In this document: positions 26,874 to 35,670 of the stretch, piece after piece
How positions within the stretch are numbered: position 1 is the first letter of the stretch
Layout: every line of letters starts with the position of its first letter
Made by a program: the position numbers and the translations under genes
Assembly: GCF_003208655.1 (NCBI RefSeq)
Contig: NZ_QKLU01000005.1
Location: 154,889-218,888 of the forward strand
Source of the DNA: Pedobacter nutrimenti
GTDB taxonomy: Bacteria; Bacteroidota; Bacteroidia; Sphingobacteriales; Sphingobacteriaceae
Direction: 5' to 3'
DNA: 64,000 nucleotides
Notes under the pieces: model-generated
Database searches by the model: none
Told to the model about the DNA's origin: nothing
What the model saw: only the letters and a program-made list of their open reading frames with translations

Positions 26874-29636
26874 ATGAATCGACTTTTACAAACAGTATTT
26901 TTTTTGTTTATGGGGCTCACAGCTGCCCATGCAACGACCATTAAAGGCCGGGTTTACGACCGGAAAACAGGAGAGACCTTAATCGGGGCGACTGTCCAAC
27001 TGGATAAAACAGGTCTGGTAACTTCTACAGGGCTTGATGGCTCTTTTGAATTAAAACATGTACCACTTGGTGCCCAGCTACTCAGGGTTTCTTACCTGAG
27101 GTACAAGACGGTGGTTATGGAACTGAACATTCAGAAAGAAGACAATGACAAATTGAAGATCTATCTGGAAGAACAAAATGGCAAAGATTTAAATGAAGTG
27201 GTTATTCAGGCCAAACATGACGGTTCTGCAGAAAAAACCGCTAGGAGGTTAGAGCAGCAATCTGTGCCAATGGTCAATATGGTGTCGGGAAAAGCAATGG
27301 AAATTTCACCGGATCTGACTGTTGCCAATGTAATTCAGCGGGTTTCCGGAGTTTCCATTGAAAGAAACAGTAACGGTGACGGACAGTATGCGATTTTAAG
27401 GGGTATGGACAAACGCTATAATTACACCCTTGTCAATGGCGTTAAAATTCCCAGTCCGGATAATAAATACCGTTATGTTCCGCTGGATATTTTTCCTTCA
27501 GAATTGTTGGAAAGGTTAGAAGTATATAAGACCTTAACCCCAAATATGGAGGCTGATGCGGTGGGGGGTGTTGTGAATATGGTGATGAAAGATGCGCCTG
27601 AACGTTTGCAGGTCAATGCAAATTTTGCAGCGGGTTATAGCCAGATGTTTTTGGACCGTAACTTTATGAGTTACGATGCTTCAGGGATTAATTATAAATC
27701 CCCTTATGAGATTAATGGTAAAAATTACAATGCAACACAAAATGACTTTCCAAAAGGAGTAAGGGATTATAAATGGAAAAGCCCTGCACCAAACCTGATT
27801 GGAGGATTATCCGTTGGTCAACGTTTTTTAAATCATAAACTGGGTGTTATTGTTGCAGGAAGTTATCAGAATACCTATCGTGGCTCAAACAGTACTTTTT
27901 ACAATTCCGCTGTTGTGGATGCGTCAAACAAATACGCCAGAGTTACCGGTCTGAGTGAAAGGCAATATTCAGAACAGCAAAAACGCTATGGATTGAATGC
28001 TAAAGTTGATTATGTTTTTAATCAAAACCATAAAATTAGCCTGTACAATGTTTATCTGAATTTAGTCAATCAGCAGGTAAGAGATGTGTTGTCTACCGAT
28101 TTCTCCTCTGATTATGATCCGGTTAAAGGAAATGCCCAGTTAAGCTATACCACACGTTCTAGGTTAACAGAGCAGCAAATTTACAACAGTACCCTTCATG
28201 GTGACCATAAATTGCTGGATGGCCGTTTAAAAATTCAGTGGTCTGGTGTGTATTCCTCAGCAAAAAATGATGTTCCGGACAATACTATTATTGGTTTAAG
28301 CGGTGAGCGTGTTAATTTTCAGGACCGCAGGACAGTGGCTAAAACCAATGCAAGCAGCAGCAGATGGGAACGTAATACCGACGAGGATAAGGCCGCTTAT
28401 CTTGATGTGACTTATACAGCAGATATTGCAGGAACGAAAGTAGATTTCTCTGCAGGCGGATTATACCGGGATAAGCAGAGAAGCAGTTTTTACAACAACT
28501 ATACACTAACGCCGGTAAATACAGCTGCAAAGTATGGTGTTGATTTTAACAATTACACCCAAATTGATTTCAAGGTTCAAAATCCGACAGGGGGTGTAAG
28601 TAATCCATTAACGAATAATGCTTCAGAGCAGACAAGTGCGGTATATGGTATGTTTAAATTTACAGTTAAAGATTTACAGGTTGTTGGAGGTCTGAGGGCA
28701 GAGCACACCAATCAGGGTTATGATCTTCTTTTTCCTGCAGGAGAAAAATTTCCAAAAGGGAGCCAGGTGTACACGGATTATTTGCCAAGTCTGAATTTAA
28801 AATATGAATTAAACAAGCACCAAAACCTTAGGGCATCCTATTTTCGTTCTTTAAACCGTCCGGGTTTTTATGAAATCATTCCGGGAAAGGTGGTCAACGA
28901 AGAATATCAGGAAAGAGGAAACCCGGATTTGAAAAGGGCCCTTGCCGACAATTTGGATATCCGTTATGAACTTTTTCCAAATGCCGGGGACCAGCTCCTG
29001 GTGGGTGCTTTTTACAAAAAGATAAAAGACCCTATTGAATATATATTTAAACCTGATGAAACCCGCGGACAGGATACCTATTATAGTCCGGGTAATTTCG
29101 GTGTGGCGCGTAATTATGGATTAGAAATTGACTACATCAAGTTCATTCATAAATTCGGAATCAAGGCGAATTACACCTACACCCATTCCAGTATTACCAC
29201 GCCAAAGAGCAAAAAGATTATAGATGAAAACCAAATGCCAAAAAACATTCTGGTGGATCAAACAAGACCACTTTATGGACAATCAGCGCATGTGGCCAAT
29301 CTGTCTTTCCTTTATAAAAGCGCTAAGAAAAAATGGGATGCACAAATTGCAGCCTCTTATACGGGCCCAAGGATAAACACAGTATCACAATTTTTAGATA
29401 ATGATTTATGGCAGGAAGGGTTTATACAACTGGATGCTTCTGTCGAAAAAGGTTTTAAAAATGGCTTGAGTGTCTTTATAAAAGGCGGGAACCTATTGAA
29501 CACTCCGTCAAGACTTTTTATTAAAGGAATTAATCCCACAGATGCCGGAATAGCCAGACAAGAAGAGGGAAGAACCATTATTCGTGATGACCAGTATAAA
29601 CAAACTTATTTGCTGGGAATACGCTATAAACTGTAA
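26874..29636 (+). CDS. TonB-dependent outer-membrane receptor
   Basis: 920 residues from the ATG at 26874, which gives signal peptide MNRLLQTVFFLF...AHA; the frame is open 32 codons further up but that part lacks signal features. Domains: carboxypeptidase-regulatory-like beta domain (~22-110, IKGRVYDRKTGETLIGATV), plug domain (~130-260, ISPDLTVANVIQRVSGVS; EADAVGGVVNMVMK), then a ~650-residue beta barrel ending LLGIRYKL with the terminal aromatic/hydrophobic strand. It is not SusC-type. Followed after 51 bp by a lipoprotein and a phytase, so phytate or an inositol phosphate product is a plausible ligand. Confidence 0.92.
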   Translation: MNRLLQTVFFLFMGLTAAHATTIKGRVYDRKTGETLIGATVQLDKTGLVTSTGLDGSFELKHVPLGAQLLRVSYLRYKTVVMELNIQKEDNDKLKIYLEEQNGKDLNEVVIQAKHDGSAEKTARRLEQQSVPMVNMVSGKAMEISPDLTVANVIQRVSGVSIERNSNGDGQYAILRGMDKRYNYTLVNGVKIPSPDNKYRYVPLDIFPSELLERLEVYKTLTPNMEADAVGGVVNMVMKDAPERLQVNANFAAGYSQMFLDRNFMSYDASGINYKSPYEINGKNYNATQNDFPKGVRDYKWKSPAPNLIGGLSVGQRFLNHKLGVIVAGSYQNTYRGSNSTFYNSAVVDASNKYARVTGLSERQYSEQQKRYGLNAKVDYVFNQNHKISLYNVYLNLVNQQVRDVLSTDFSSDYDPVKGNAQLSYTTRSRLTEQQIYNSTLHGDHKLLDGRLKIQWSGVYSSAKNDVPDNTIIGLSGERVNFQDRRTVAKTNASSSRWERNTDEDKAAYLDVTYTADIAGTKVDFSAGGLYRDKQRSSFYNNYTLTPVNTAAKYGVDFNNYTQIDFKVQNPTGGVSNPLTNNASEQTSAVYGMFKFTVKDLQVVGGLRAEHTNQGYDLLFPAGEKFPKGSQVYTDYLPSLNLKYELNKHQNLRASYFRSLNRPGFYEIIPGKVVNEEYQERGNPDLKRALADNLDIRYELFPNAGDQLLVGAFYKKIKDPIEYIFKPDETRGQDTYYSPGNFGVARNYGLEIDYIKFIHKFGIKANYTYTHSSITTPKSKKIIDENQMPKNILVDQTRPLYGQSAHVANLSFLYKSAKKKWDAQIAASYTGPRINTVSQFLDNDLWQEGFIQLDASVEKGFKNGLSVFIKGGNLLNTPSRLFIKGINPTDAGIARQEEGRTIIRDDQYKQTYLLGIRYKL

Positions 29637-29687
29637 TAATCAAGGAGAGCGCTTAAAACTCCACTGAAATTAACAAAAAAAGAACAG

Positions 29688-30941
29688 ATGAAATTTAAAC
29701 AGATAATAATAGGTGCCGCTCTTGTGATCATGGGCGCCACTGGCTGTAAAAAAGCAAATAGTGATGTAGACCCAGATACAGGGAATGGTACAGTAACCGG
29801 GGAAATCTCCGGGGTATGGCAAAAAGGAAGTACTCAGGTAATTAAAGGGGACATTATTGTTCCGGAAGGAAAATCTCTGATTATTGAAGAAGGCGTAACT
29901 GTGCTGATGGATACGGTTGCCAAACCAGAGATTATTATAAAAGGTAATTTGTATGTACAGGGTACTGCCGAACTTCCGGTGAGGTTTACCGTGGACCCTG
30001 CCTTTAGAACAGATGCAAAGAAATTTGGTAAATTATGGGGCGGAATTTTAGCGGCACCAAGTTGTTCAGAACTGCTTTTAGATCATGCTATTATAGAATA
30101 TGGTGGCTCAACAACTTCCGATGCATCGACCTCGGTGAAACAGGGTTTATATAAAGCCATTGCCGGCGAAAATCTACCAGCTTTATGGTTTTCCAATGTA
30201 AAAGGCAAGCTGGTTGTCACCAATAGCATTTTTAGAAATATGCAGGAGGATTGTACTTATATTGACGGAGGGCGGGTCCTTTTTGCAAACAATACTTTTT
30301 ACACAACAGGTTTAACTGGAGGAGAAGCCATTAACCTTAAGTCGGGATGTGTAGCCGATGTAGCCTATAATTTAATATACAGTGCAAATACCAATGCTTT
30401 AAAATTATCCAATGCTGGAGACCGTACACCACAAGCTTATGTTATTGCCTATAACAATACCATGGTTAATACCGGCTGGAGAAGACCAACAGCAAAAGGT
30501 GGTTCTATTTGGGTAGAAGCAACTGTCAGAGTGGAGGTTTATAATAACATGTTTGTAAATACCCGTTTTGGAGTGAAAAGAGATACCAAGAAACCAGAAG
30601 ATTCCAGGTCCCTGTTTAGCAACAACTATTATTATGGTTACGACCAGACTACAGTTAACCAGTTTCAGCCCTCGGCAGATATCATTGGAGGAACAAATGA
30701 TGTAATTGGAAAGAAAGCCGGGGATAATGACCCTAAGTTTGCAAATTTCCCTTTGGATAACCCGGTAAGCAGTCCAAATTTTAATACGGCCTGGGATTTT
30801 CATCTAAATGCGGGCTCACCTGCTTTGGCGAAAGGGAAAACGAATTTTACCCGCAACCACGCTGCTGGTATGGAAATGAACGGAACGGTTTACAAATCTC
30901 CTGAACCTTCCACCTATATTGGCGCTTTCGGAACAAAATAA
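29688..30941 (+). CDS. lipoprotein with right-handed parallel beta-helix
   Basis: 417 residues; lipobox GATGC at residues ~16-20 predicts surface or periplasmic lipidation. From ~residue 45 the sequence has repeating short hydrophobic strands with Asn/Gly turns (VIKGDIIVPEGKSLIIEEGV; AEVAYN-like NNTFYTTGLTGG), typical of a parallel beta-helix; LGGILAAPSC-like segments occur in related Bacteroidota proteins. It lies between the receptor and the phytase gene and may be a ligand-binding partner of the receptor. No catalytic residues can be assigned. Confidence 0.75.
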   Translation: MKFKQIIIGAALVIMGATGCKKANSDVDPDTGNGTVTGEISGVWQKGSTQVIKGDIIVPEGKSLIIEEGVTVLMDTVAKPEIIIKGNLYVQGTAELPVRFTVDPAFRTDAKKFGKLWGGILAAPSCSELLLDHAIIEYGGSTTSDASTSVKQGLYKAIAGENLPALWFSNVKGKLVVTNSIFRNMQEDCTYIDGGRVLFANNTFYTTGLTGGEAINLKSGCVADVAYNLIYSANTNALKLSNAGDRTPQAYVIAYNNTMVNTGWRRPTAKGGSIWVEATVRVEVYNNMFVNTRFGVKRDTKKPEDSRSLFSNNYYYGYDQTTVNQFQPSADIIGGTNDVIGKKAGDNDPKFANFPLDNPVSSPNFNTAWDFHLNAGSPALAKGKTNFTRNHAAGMEMNGTVYKSPEPSTYIGAFGTK

Positions 30942-30965
30942 TCATATCTACATCAACTAAAATCA

Positions 30966-32018
30966 ATGAATAAATTAATCATAACCGGGGCCATTTTACT
31001 TTTCCATTTAAATATGGCCTGCGCACAAAATAATACCAGCATTAAACCCGTAATCATCACTGAGCCTGTTCAGTTCGATTCAGATGACCCTGCCATATGG
31101 GTAAATCCGGCCGATCCTTCAAAAAGCCTGGTGGTTGGTACCGACAAATCGGAGCAAGGGGCACTTTATGTTTATGATCTTCAGGGAAAAATTGTGCAGG
31201 TTGTCAAAGATTTGAAACGGCCGAATAATGTTGACATTGCTTATGGCTTACAATTGGGGGGAAAACCTGTGGATATAGCCATTACCACTGAACGCATTAC
31301 CCATAAACTGCGTATTTTTTCACTTCCTGATATGAAACCTGTAGACAATGGCGGTATCCCAGCTTTTGAAGGAGAAGAAGGAAAAGGTTTCAGGGATTTA
31401 ATGGGGATTGCCATTTACACCGCAAAAAACGGTAAAATGTATGCGATTGCCGGACGCAAAACAGGTCCGACTACAGGAGGATATTTATGGCAATACCTGC
31501 TTGAAGATGACGGTACAGGTCATGTTAAGGCTAGTCTGGTCCGAAAATTTGGTAAATACAGTGGTAAAAAAGAAATTGAAGCCATTGCGGTGGATAATGA
31601 GTTGGGCTATATTTATTATTCCGATGAGCAGACCGGTGTACGCCAGTACTATGCGGATCCTGAAAAAGGAAATGATGAACTTTCCATGTTCGGGACCAGC
31701 GGTTTTGCAGAAGACCATGAAGGGATTTCCATTTACAAATTGACAGATACAACCGGGTATATTCTGGTTTCCGATCAGGGGGCCAACCGCTTTCAGATTT
31801 TCAGAAGGGAAGGAAGTCCCGGAAAACCATTTGAGCATAGCCTTCTTAAAACGGTAAATGTAAATGCTTCCCACAGCGATGGTTCTGATGTGGTGGCAGT
31901 ACCACTGAACGAAACCTTTAAACATGGTTTGTTTGTGGTGATGAGTGACGATAAAACTTTTCATTATTACCGCTGGGAAGATATTGCCGGTAAAGATTTA
32001 GGCATAAAAGGAAAATAA
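30966..32018 (+). CDS. beta-propeller phytase (3-phytase), secreted
   Basis: Hydrolyses phytate (inositol hexakisphosphate) in a calcium-dependent manner. 350 residues with signal peptide ending ACAQ. Conserved beta-propeller phytase motifs in order: DSDDPAIWVNPADPSKS, GTDKSEQGALYVYDL, RPNNVDIAYG, KEIEAIAVDNELGYIYYSDE, EDHEGISIYK and SDQGANRFQIF. Last gene of the receptor-lipoprotein-phytase unit, ended by a strong hairpin. Family call is firm. Confidence 0.93.
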   Translation: MNKLIITGAILLFHLNMACAQNNTSIKPVIITEPVQFDSDDPAIWVNPADPSKSLVVGTDKSEQGALYVYDLQGKIVQVVKDLKRPNNVDIAYGLQLGGKPVDIAITTERITHKLRIFSLPDMKPVDNGGIPAFEGEEGKGFRDLMGIAIYTAKNGKMYAIAGRKTGPTTGGYLWQYLLEDDGTGHVKASLVRKFGKYSGKKEIEAIAVDNELGYIYYSDEQTGVRQYYADPEKGNDELSMFGTSGFAEDHEGISIYKLTDTTGYILVSDQGANRFQIFRREGSPGKPFEHSLLKTVNVNASHSDGSDVVAVPLNETFKHGLFVVMSDDKTFHYYRWEDIAGKDLGIKGK

Positions 32019-32025
32019 GTTTTCT

Positions 32026-32073
32026 CCCCACAAAAAAGCCTGCCTTCCATAGAAGGCAGGCTTTTTTGTGGGG
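32026..32073 (+). terminator. terminator after the phytase operon
   Basis: Positions 32026-32047 pair perfectly with 32052-32073 around a 4-base loop, a 22-bp stem that includes GCCTGCCTTC and an A/T outer part. The U tract is inside the stem arm, as is common in this window. Confidence 0.85.
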
Positions 32074-32113
32074 AATATCAGAGAAATTGTTTTCAAAGAA
32101 GGATCTAAATGCT

Positions 32114-32121
32114 TAGTTTTG
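32114..32121 (+). promoter_or_regulatory. candidate -7 element for the PAS histidine kinase gene
   Basis: TAGTTTTG matches TAnnTTTG 16 bp before the ATG at 32138. The nearest TTG is 24 bp upstream, longer than usual. Confidence 0.35.
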
Positions 32122-32137
32122 ATTTATATGGTCGTTG

Positions 32138-33487
32138 ATGATCAGATATTTAATTGCGTTCCCTACAAATAACAGAATGATTAATTTAGTATTGGCTGGA
32201 TTCTTAGGCACTTTGCTGGGCAATGGCTATGCCGTATTTCTGAGCAGTCTTTTTTTCTTTTTTGCCGGAATTTTGTTAACCACCATTCTGAGAAAAAGAA
32301 AATGGCTGGAAGATGCAGAAAGACTCCAGACAGAGCAGGTTCTGAAACATATGCAACAGGAACTGCATGATCTGAAACAACAAAGGATTGAAAATCTAAA
32401 ACAGGGAAGTGAAAACTTTACAAAAATTTTTAATTCCAATCCGGTCGGTATCGCTATTAGTAAAAGCGATACCGGGGTTTATGTTGATGTAAACCAGGCC
32501 CTTCTGGATATTCTGGGTTATTTTCCGGAAGACATTATTGACAGGCGCTCTTCTGAACTGGAAATTATAGAGGAAAAAGACTTGAAAGACATTGCCAATC
32601 AGGTCAACCTTCATGGGGCCATCAGAAACAAAGAACTGACCATCAAAGGCCGGGATAATAATTTTAAATATTGTCTGGTTTCCCTTGAAACTGTAAAACT
32701 CGATGGGGAAGACCACCTGATGTCCTTTGTTTACGACATTACCGAAAGAAAATCTTCTGAGGACCGTTTAAATCAAGGTAAAAAAAGACTGGAAATCCTG
32801 ACAGACCAGTTAACCAATCAGAATAAACAATTACTGAATTTTGCCCATGTGATTTCCCATAACCTCCGTTCACCGGTAGGCAACCTGAACATTTTACTTC
32901 AGTTTTACCAAAGCACAGAGGATAAGGAAGAAAAAGAAGTCATCTGGGCAAACTTTAAAAAAGTGATTTCTCACCTTAATGTGACCCTGGACCAGCTGAT
33001 AGAAAGCCTTAAAATCCAGGAAGACTCCGGAAAAACCCTTGAACTTTTAAGTTTCGAGCAGGTATTGGGAAATGCCAAAGACATTCTGATTGGACAGATT
33101 ATGGAAACCAATGCCATTATCCAGGGAGATTTTTCTAAAGCGCCGGAATTCCTGTATCCTAAAATGTACCTCGAGAGCATTATGCTTAACCTGATTTCCA
33201 ATGCTTTGAAATATAGAGCCGAAGACAGAAGACCAGTTATTGAATTAGAATCCAGTAGGAATGAACAGCATGTGATACTTAGGGTAAAGGATAACGGGAT
33301 AGGAATAGACCTCAACCTGCATAAAGATAAGGTGTTTGGTCTTCGCCAGACTTTTCATCCACATGCCCAGGCCAAAGGCCTGGGGCTGTTCATCACCAAA
33401 ACCCAGATAGAGGCAATGGGAGGGCAGATTTCAGTGAGCAGTGAACCTGGAAAAGGTACTGAATTTACCATCTGTTTTAATAGATAA
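32138..33487 (+). CDS. PAS-domain sensor histidine kinase
   Basis: About 449 residues from ATG 32138 (ATG 32177 also possible). One or two membrane helices in residues ~14-50, coiled coil (~55-90), PAS domain (~88-200, IFNSNPVGIAIS; DVNQALLDILGY), then HisKA with His in HVISHNLRSPVG and HATPase (NLISNALKYR; DNGIGIDL; GLGLFITK; GKGTEF). No receiver or adjacent response regulator, so it is an orphan kinase. Not obviously linked to the TetR gene that follows 80 bp later. Confidence 0.92.
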   Translation: MIRYLIAFPTNNRMINLVLAGFLGTLLGNGYAVFLSSLFFFFAGILLTTILRKRKWLEDAERLQTEQVLKHMQQELHDLKQQRIENLKQGSENFTKIFNSNPVGIAISKSDTGVYVDVNQALLDILGYFPEDIIDRRSSELEIIEEKDLKDIANQVNLHGAIRNKELTIKGRDNNFKYCLVSLETVKLDGEDHLMSFVYDITERKSSEDRLNQGKKRLEILTDQLTNQNKQLLNFAHVISHNLRSPVGNLNILLQFYQSTEDKEEKEVIWANFKKVISHLNVTLDQLIESLKIQEDSGKTLELLSFEQVLGNAKDILIGQIMETNAIIQGDFSKAPEFLYPKMYLESIMLNLISNALKYRAEDRRPVIELESSRNEQHVILRVKDNGIGIDLNLHKDKVFGLRQTFHPHAQAKGLGLFITKTQIEAMGGQISVSSEPGKGTEFTICFNR

Positions 33488-33518
33488 TAAGGCCAATTTA
33501 CACCAGTTGGATATTTTA

Positions 33519-33551
33519 TTTGCATTTTATGAACAGTGTTCAGTATATTTG
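33519..33551 (+). promoter_or_regulatory. promoter of the tetR gene, overlapping its operator
   Basis: TTTG at 33519-33522, 21-bp spacer, TATATTTG at 33544-33551, both in consensus. The operator palindrome (33530-33542) fills the spacer, so bound repressor should block the polymerase. It also shows that the translation start is the ATG at 33568, not an upstream one. Confidence 0.68.
33530..33542. promoter_or_regulatory. TetR operator copy 1 (autoregulatory)
   Basis: TGAACAGTGTTCA, a perfect 6-bp inverted repeat around one base, between the -33 and -7 elements of the tetR promoter. Confidence 0.65.
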
Positions 33552-33567
33552 CAGTGTTATTATAGTT

Positions 33568-34182
33568 ATGGCAATTAAAGACAGAAAAGAAAGGGATAAA
33601 CTTGACAGAAGAAAACTGATCATTGAATCAGCTACGCGTCTTTTTCTGGAACAGGGCTATGATAAAACCTCTATTCGTAATATTGCCGATGATATTGAGT
33701 ACAGCCCCGCCACGATCTATCTGTACTTTAAAGAAAAAGACGAGATTTTTTACGTCATACACGAGCATGGTTTTGAGTTGTTGGGTAAAGAATTTACAAC
33801 CCTTAATGACATCATTAACCCGCTTGACCGCCTGTTGGAAATGGGAAAAACCTACCTTAAGTTTGGAATGGAAAACCCGGATTATTATGACCTGATGTTT
33901 ATTATGCGTGCTCCACTGGCTGAAATCGAATGCCATTCCAAATGGGATGCCGGCGACAATGCTTTTCAATATCTGGTCAATACCATAACAGAATGTCTGG
34001 ATCAGCAACTGATTAAACCGGGAGATCCAAAAGTGATCTCCATGTCTGTATGGTCATTTGTTCATGGTTTGGCTTCTTTACATATCCGTGAGCGGTTTAA
34101 GTCCCTGGATATTGACGATGAGCAAAGTAAAATCTTATTGTCCCAAAGTCTGGAATATTTGATTGCAAATTTAAGAATCTAA
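33568..34182 (+). CDS. TetR/AcrR-family transcriptional regulator
   Basis: 204 residues from ATG 33568. N-terminal HTH: RRKLIIESATRLFLEQGYDKTSIRNIA followed by SPATIYLYFKEKDEIFY, split here over residues ~12-60, a standard TetR DNA-binding domain. The C-terminal part is helical and contains a DUF-type dimer/ligand region (NPDYYDLMFIMRAPL; SVWSFVHGLASLHI). The gene is flanked on both sides by copies of the same palindrome and is followed by an RND efflux operon, so it most likely represses itself and the pump until an inducing compound binds. Confidence 0.93.
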   Translation: MAIKDRKERDKLDRRKLIIESATRLFLEQGYDKTSIRNIADDIEYSPATIYLYFKEKDEIFYVIHEHGFELLGKEFTTLNDIINPLDRLLEMGKTYLKFGMENPDYYDLMFIMRAPLAEIECHSKWDAGDNAFQYLVNTITECLDQQLIKPGDPKVISMSVWSFVHGLASLHIRERFKSLDIDDEQSKILLSQSLEYLIANLRI

Positions 34183-34198
34183 AAAATTTGTAATCAAA

Positions 34199-34211
34199 TG
34201 AACAGTGTTCA
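34199..34211. promoter_or_regulatory. TetR operator copy 2
   Basis: TGAACAGTGTTCA, identical to the copy in the tetR promoter, 17 bp after the tetR stop and ~100 bp before the efflux operon. Confidence 0.62.
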
Positions 34212-34276
34212 CTAAATAACCATCGATTATTTTTTTTGAATTTTACCGTAACAACTGAAAAAAATACAACTCTAAA

Positions 34277-34289
34277 TAAACAGTGTTCA
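34277..34289. promoter_or_regulatory. TetR operator copy 3 (one mismatch)
   Basis: TAAACAGTGTTCA differs from the other two copies at one base and lies 22 bp before the TolC gene start, 65 bp from copy 2. Two sites suggest looping or cooperative repression of the pump. Confidence 0.55.
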
Positions 34290-34311
34290 TTTTATAAACA
34301 ATGATAAAATC

Positions 34312-35655
34312 ATGATAAAACAAATCAATATTAAGGCTATACTGCTGTGTATTTGCCTTTATTGTTTTCCTGCCGTGGGTTTTGCACAACATGTTCTTCA
34401 GGGCTATATTGAGCAGGCCCTGAAAAATAATATTGGCCTGCAAAAACAGGATTTTGCAGTAGAAAAGAGCTTGTTTGCCCTAAAAGAGGCGAAGGGTTTG
34501 TTTCTGCCAGAGGTAGAATTCAATACTTCTTACCTGACTTCCGGTGGGGGACGTAAAATCCAGATTCCTATAGGTGATCTGCTTAATCCTGTCTATAATT
34601 CTTTAAATGCGTTAACCGGTACAGGGAAATTTCCACAGGTTGAAAATGTAAGTCAGACTTTTAACCCAAACAACTATTACGATGCGAAGCTGCACACCAC
34701 TTTGCCCCTTTACAATGCAGAAATTATTTACAACAGTCGCATTCGAAAAGAGCAGATCAGTTTGCGCCAGGCAGAGCTTGCTGTATATAAAAGAGAACTT
34801 ATAAAAAATGTTAAACTGGCCTATTATGGTTATCTGCAAAGCCTGGAGGCCTTAAAGGTGCTGGAAAACGGATTGTCTCTTGCCGCGGAGAACCTGAGGA
34901 TCAATCAAACCCTGGTTAAAAACGGAAAAGCCATCCGTACTGTAATTAGCAGAGCAGAGAACGAACTGACCGGCTTACAGGCTCAACTCGAGGATGCCAA
35001 AGCACAGTCTTTAAATGCTGCCGCCTATTTCAATTTTTTACTGAACCGGCCATTAAATGTGGCAATTGAAGTAGAAGCTGCAGGAAAGGCGGCGGGACAA
35101 GATTCCGCTACGGGGAAAAGGGAAGAATTGGTGGCACTGGAATCCGTCAGTCAAATTAATGATTTATCCTTGCGGCTAAACAAATCTTTTATACGCCCAA
35201 AGCTTTCCACTTTCCTGGACCTGGGTGCTCAGGGTGATTTTCTGAAAGTAAACCGAGATGTTCCATATTATCTGTTTGGAATCAACCTTTCCTGGCCAAT
35301 CTTTTCAGGCAACAGAAATAAAAACAAAATCAAACAAGCTGAACTGGAACTCAGATCTTCACGGGCTGAAAAAGACATGGCAGAACAACAACTGGAGTTA
35401 GAAGTTGAAACTGCCAGAAACAAACTCAGGGCCGCATTGCAAAGCTATAAAGCGGCAAAAAGTCAAAGTCTGCTGTCCGGACAATATTTTAAAGATGAGC
35501 AAAGGTTGTATAAAGAGGGGCAGGCCCTTTATCTTGAATTACTGGATGCCCAGACCCGGCTGATCAATGACCAGCTTAAAGAAAGTATTGCCTACTTCAA
35601 TGTACAGACCCGTGAAACGGAGCTGGAAAGGGCAAACGCAAGTTACAAACTTTAA
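34312..35655 (+). CDS. TolC-family outer-membrane efflux protein
   Basis: 447 residues, signal peptide ending VGFAQ. Two repeats of long helices and beta strands typical of the outer-membrane factor family: YGYLQSLEALKVLENGLSLA-type helices and FGINLSWPIFSGNRNKNKI in the second half, with YLELLDAQTRLINDQL near the end. Forms the outer-membrane channel of the tripartite pump with the next two genes (6 bp and adjacent). Confidence 0.93.
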   Translation: MIKQINIKAILLCICLYCFPAVGFAQHVLQGYIEQALKNNIGLQKQDFAVEKSLFALKEAKGLFLPEVEFNTSYLTSGGGRKIQIPIGDLLNPVYNSLNALTGTGKFPQVENVSQTFNPNNYYDAKLHTTLPLYNAEIIYNSRIRKEQISLRQAELAVYKRELIKNVKLAYYGYLQSLEALKVLENGLSLAAENLRINQTLVKNGKAIRTVISRAENELTGLQAQLEDAKAQSLNAAAYFNFLLNRPLNVAIEVEAAGKAAGQDSATGKREELVALESVSQINDLSLRLNKSFIRPKLSTFLDLGAQGDFLKVNRDVPYYLFGINLSWPIFSGNRNKNKIKQAELELRSSRAEKDMAEQQLELEVETARNKLRAALQSYKAAKSQSLLSGQYFKDEQRLYKEGQALYLELLDAQTRLINDQLKESIAYFNVQTRETELERANASYKL

Positions 35656-35670
35656 ATATTAATGATAATC

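Noticed and set aside
31485-31964. 159-codon minus-strand frame
   Set aside because: Lies wholly inside the phytase gene, whose family motifs are clear on the plus strand; composition is that of an antisense shadow.
33520-33567. Upstream start for the TetR gene
   Set aside because: This stretch contains the promoter and operator, so translation cannot start there from that promoter.
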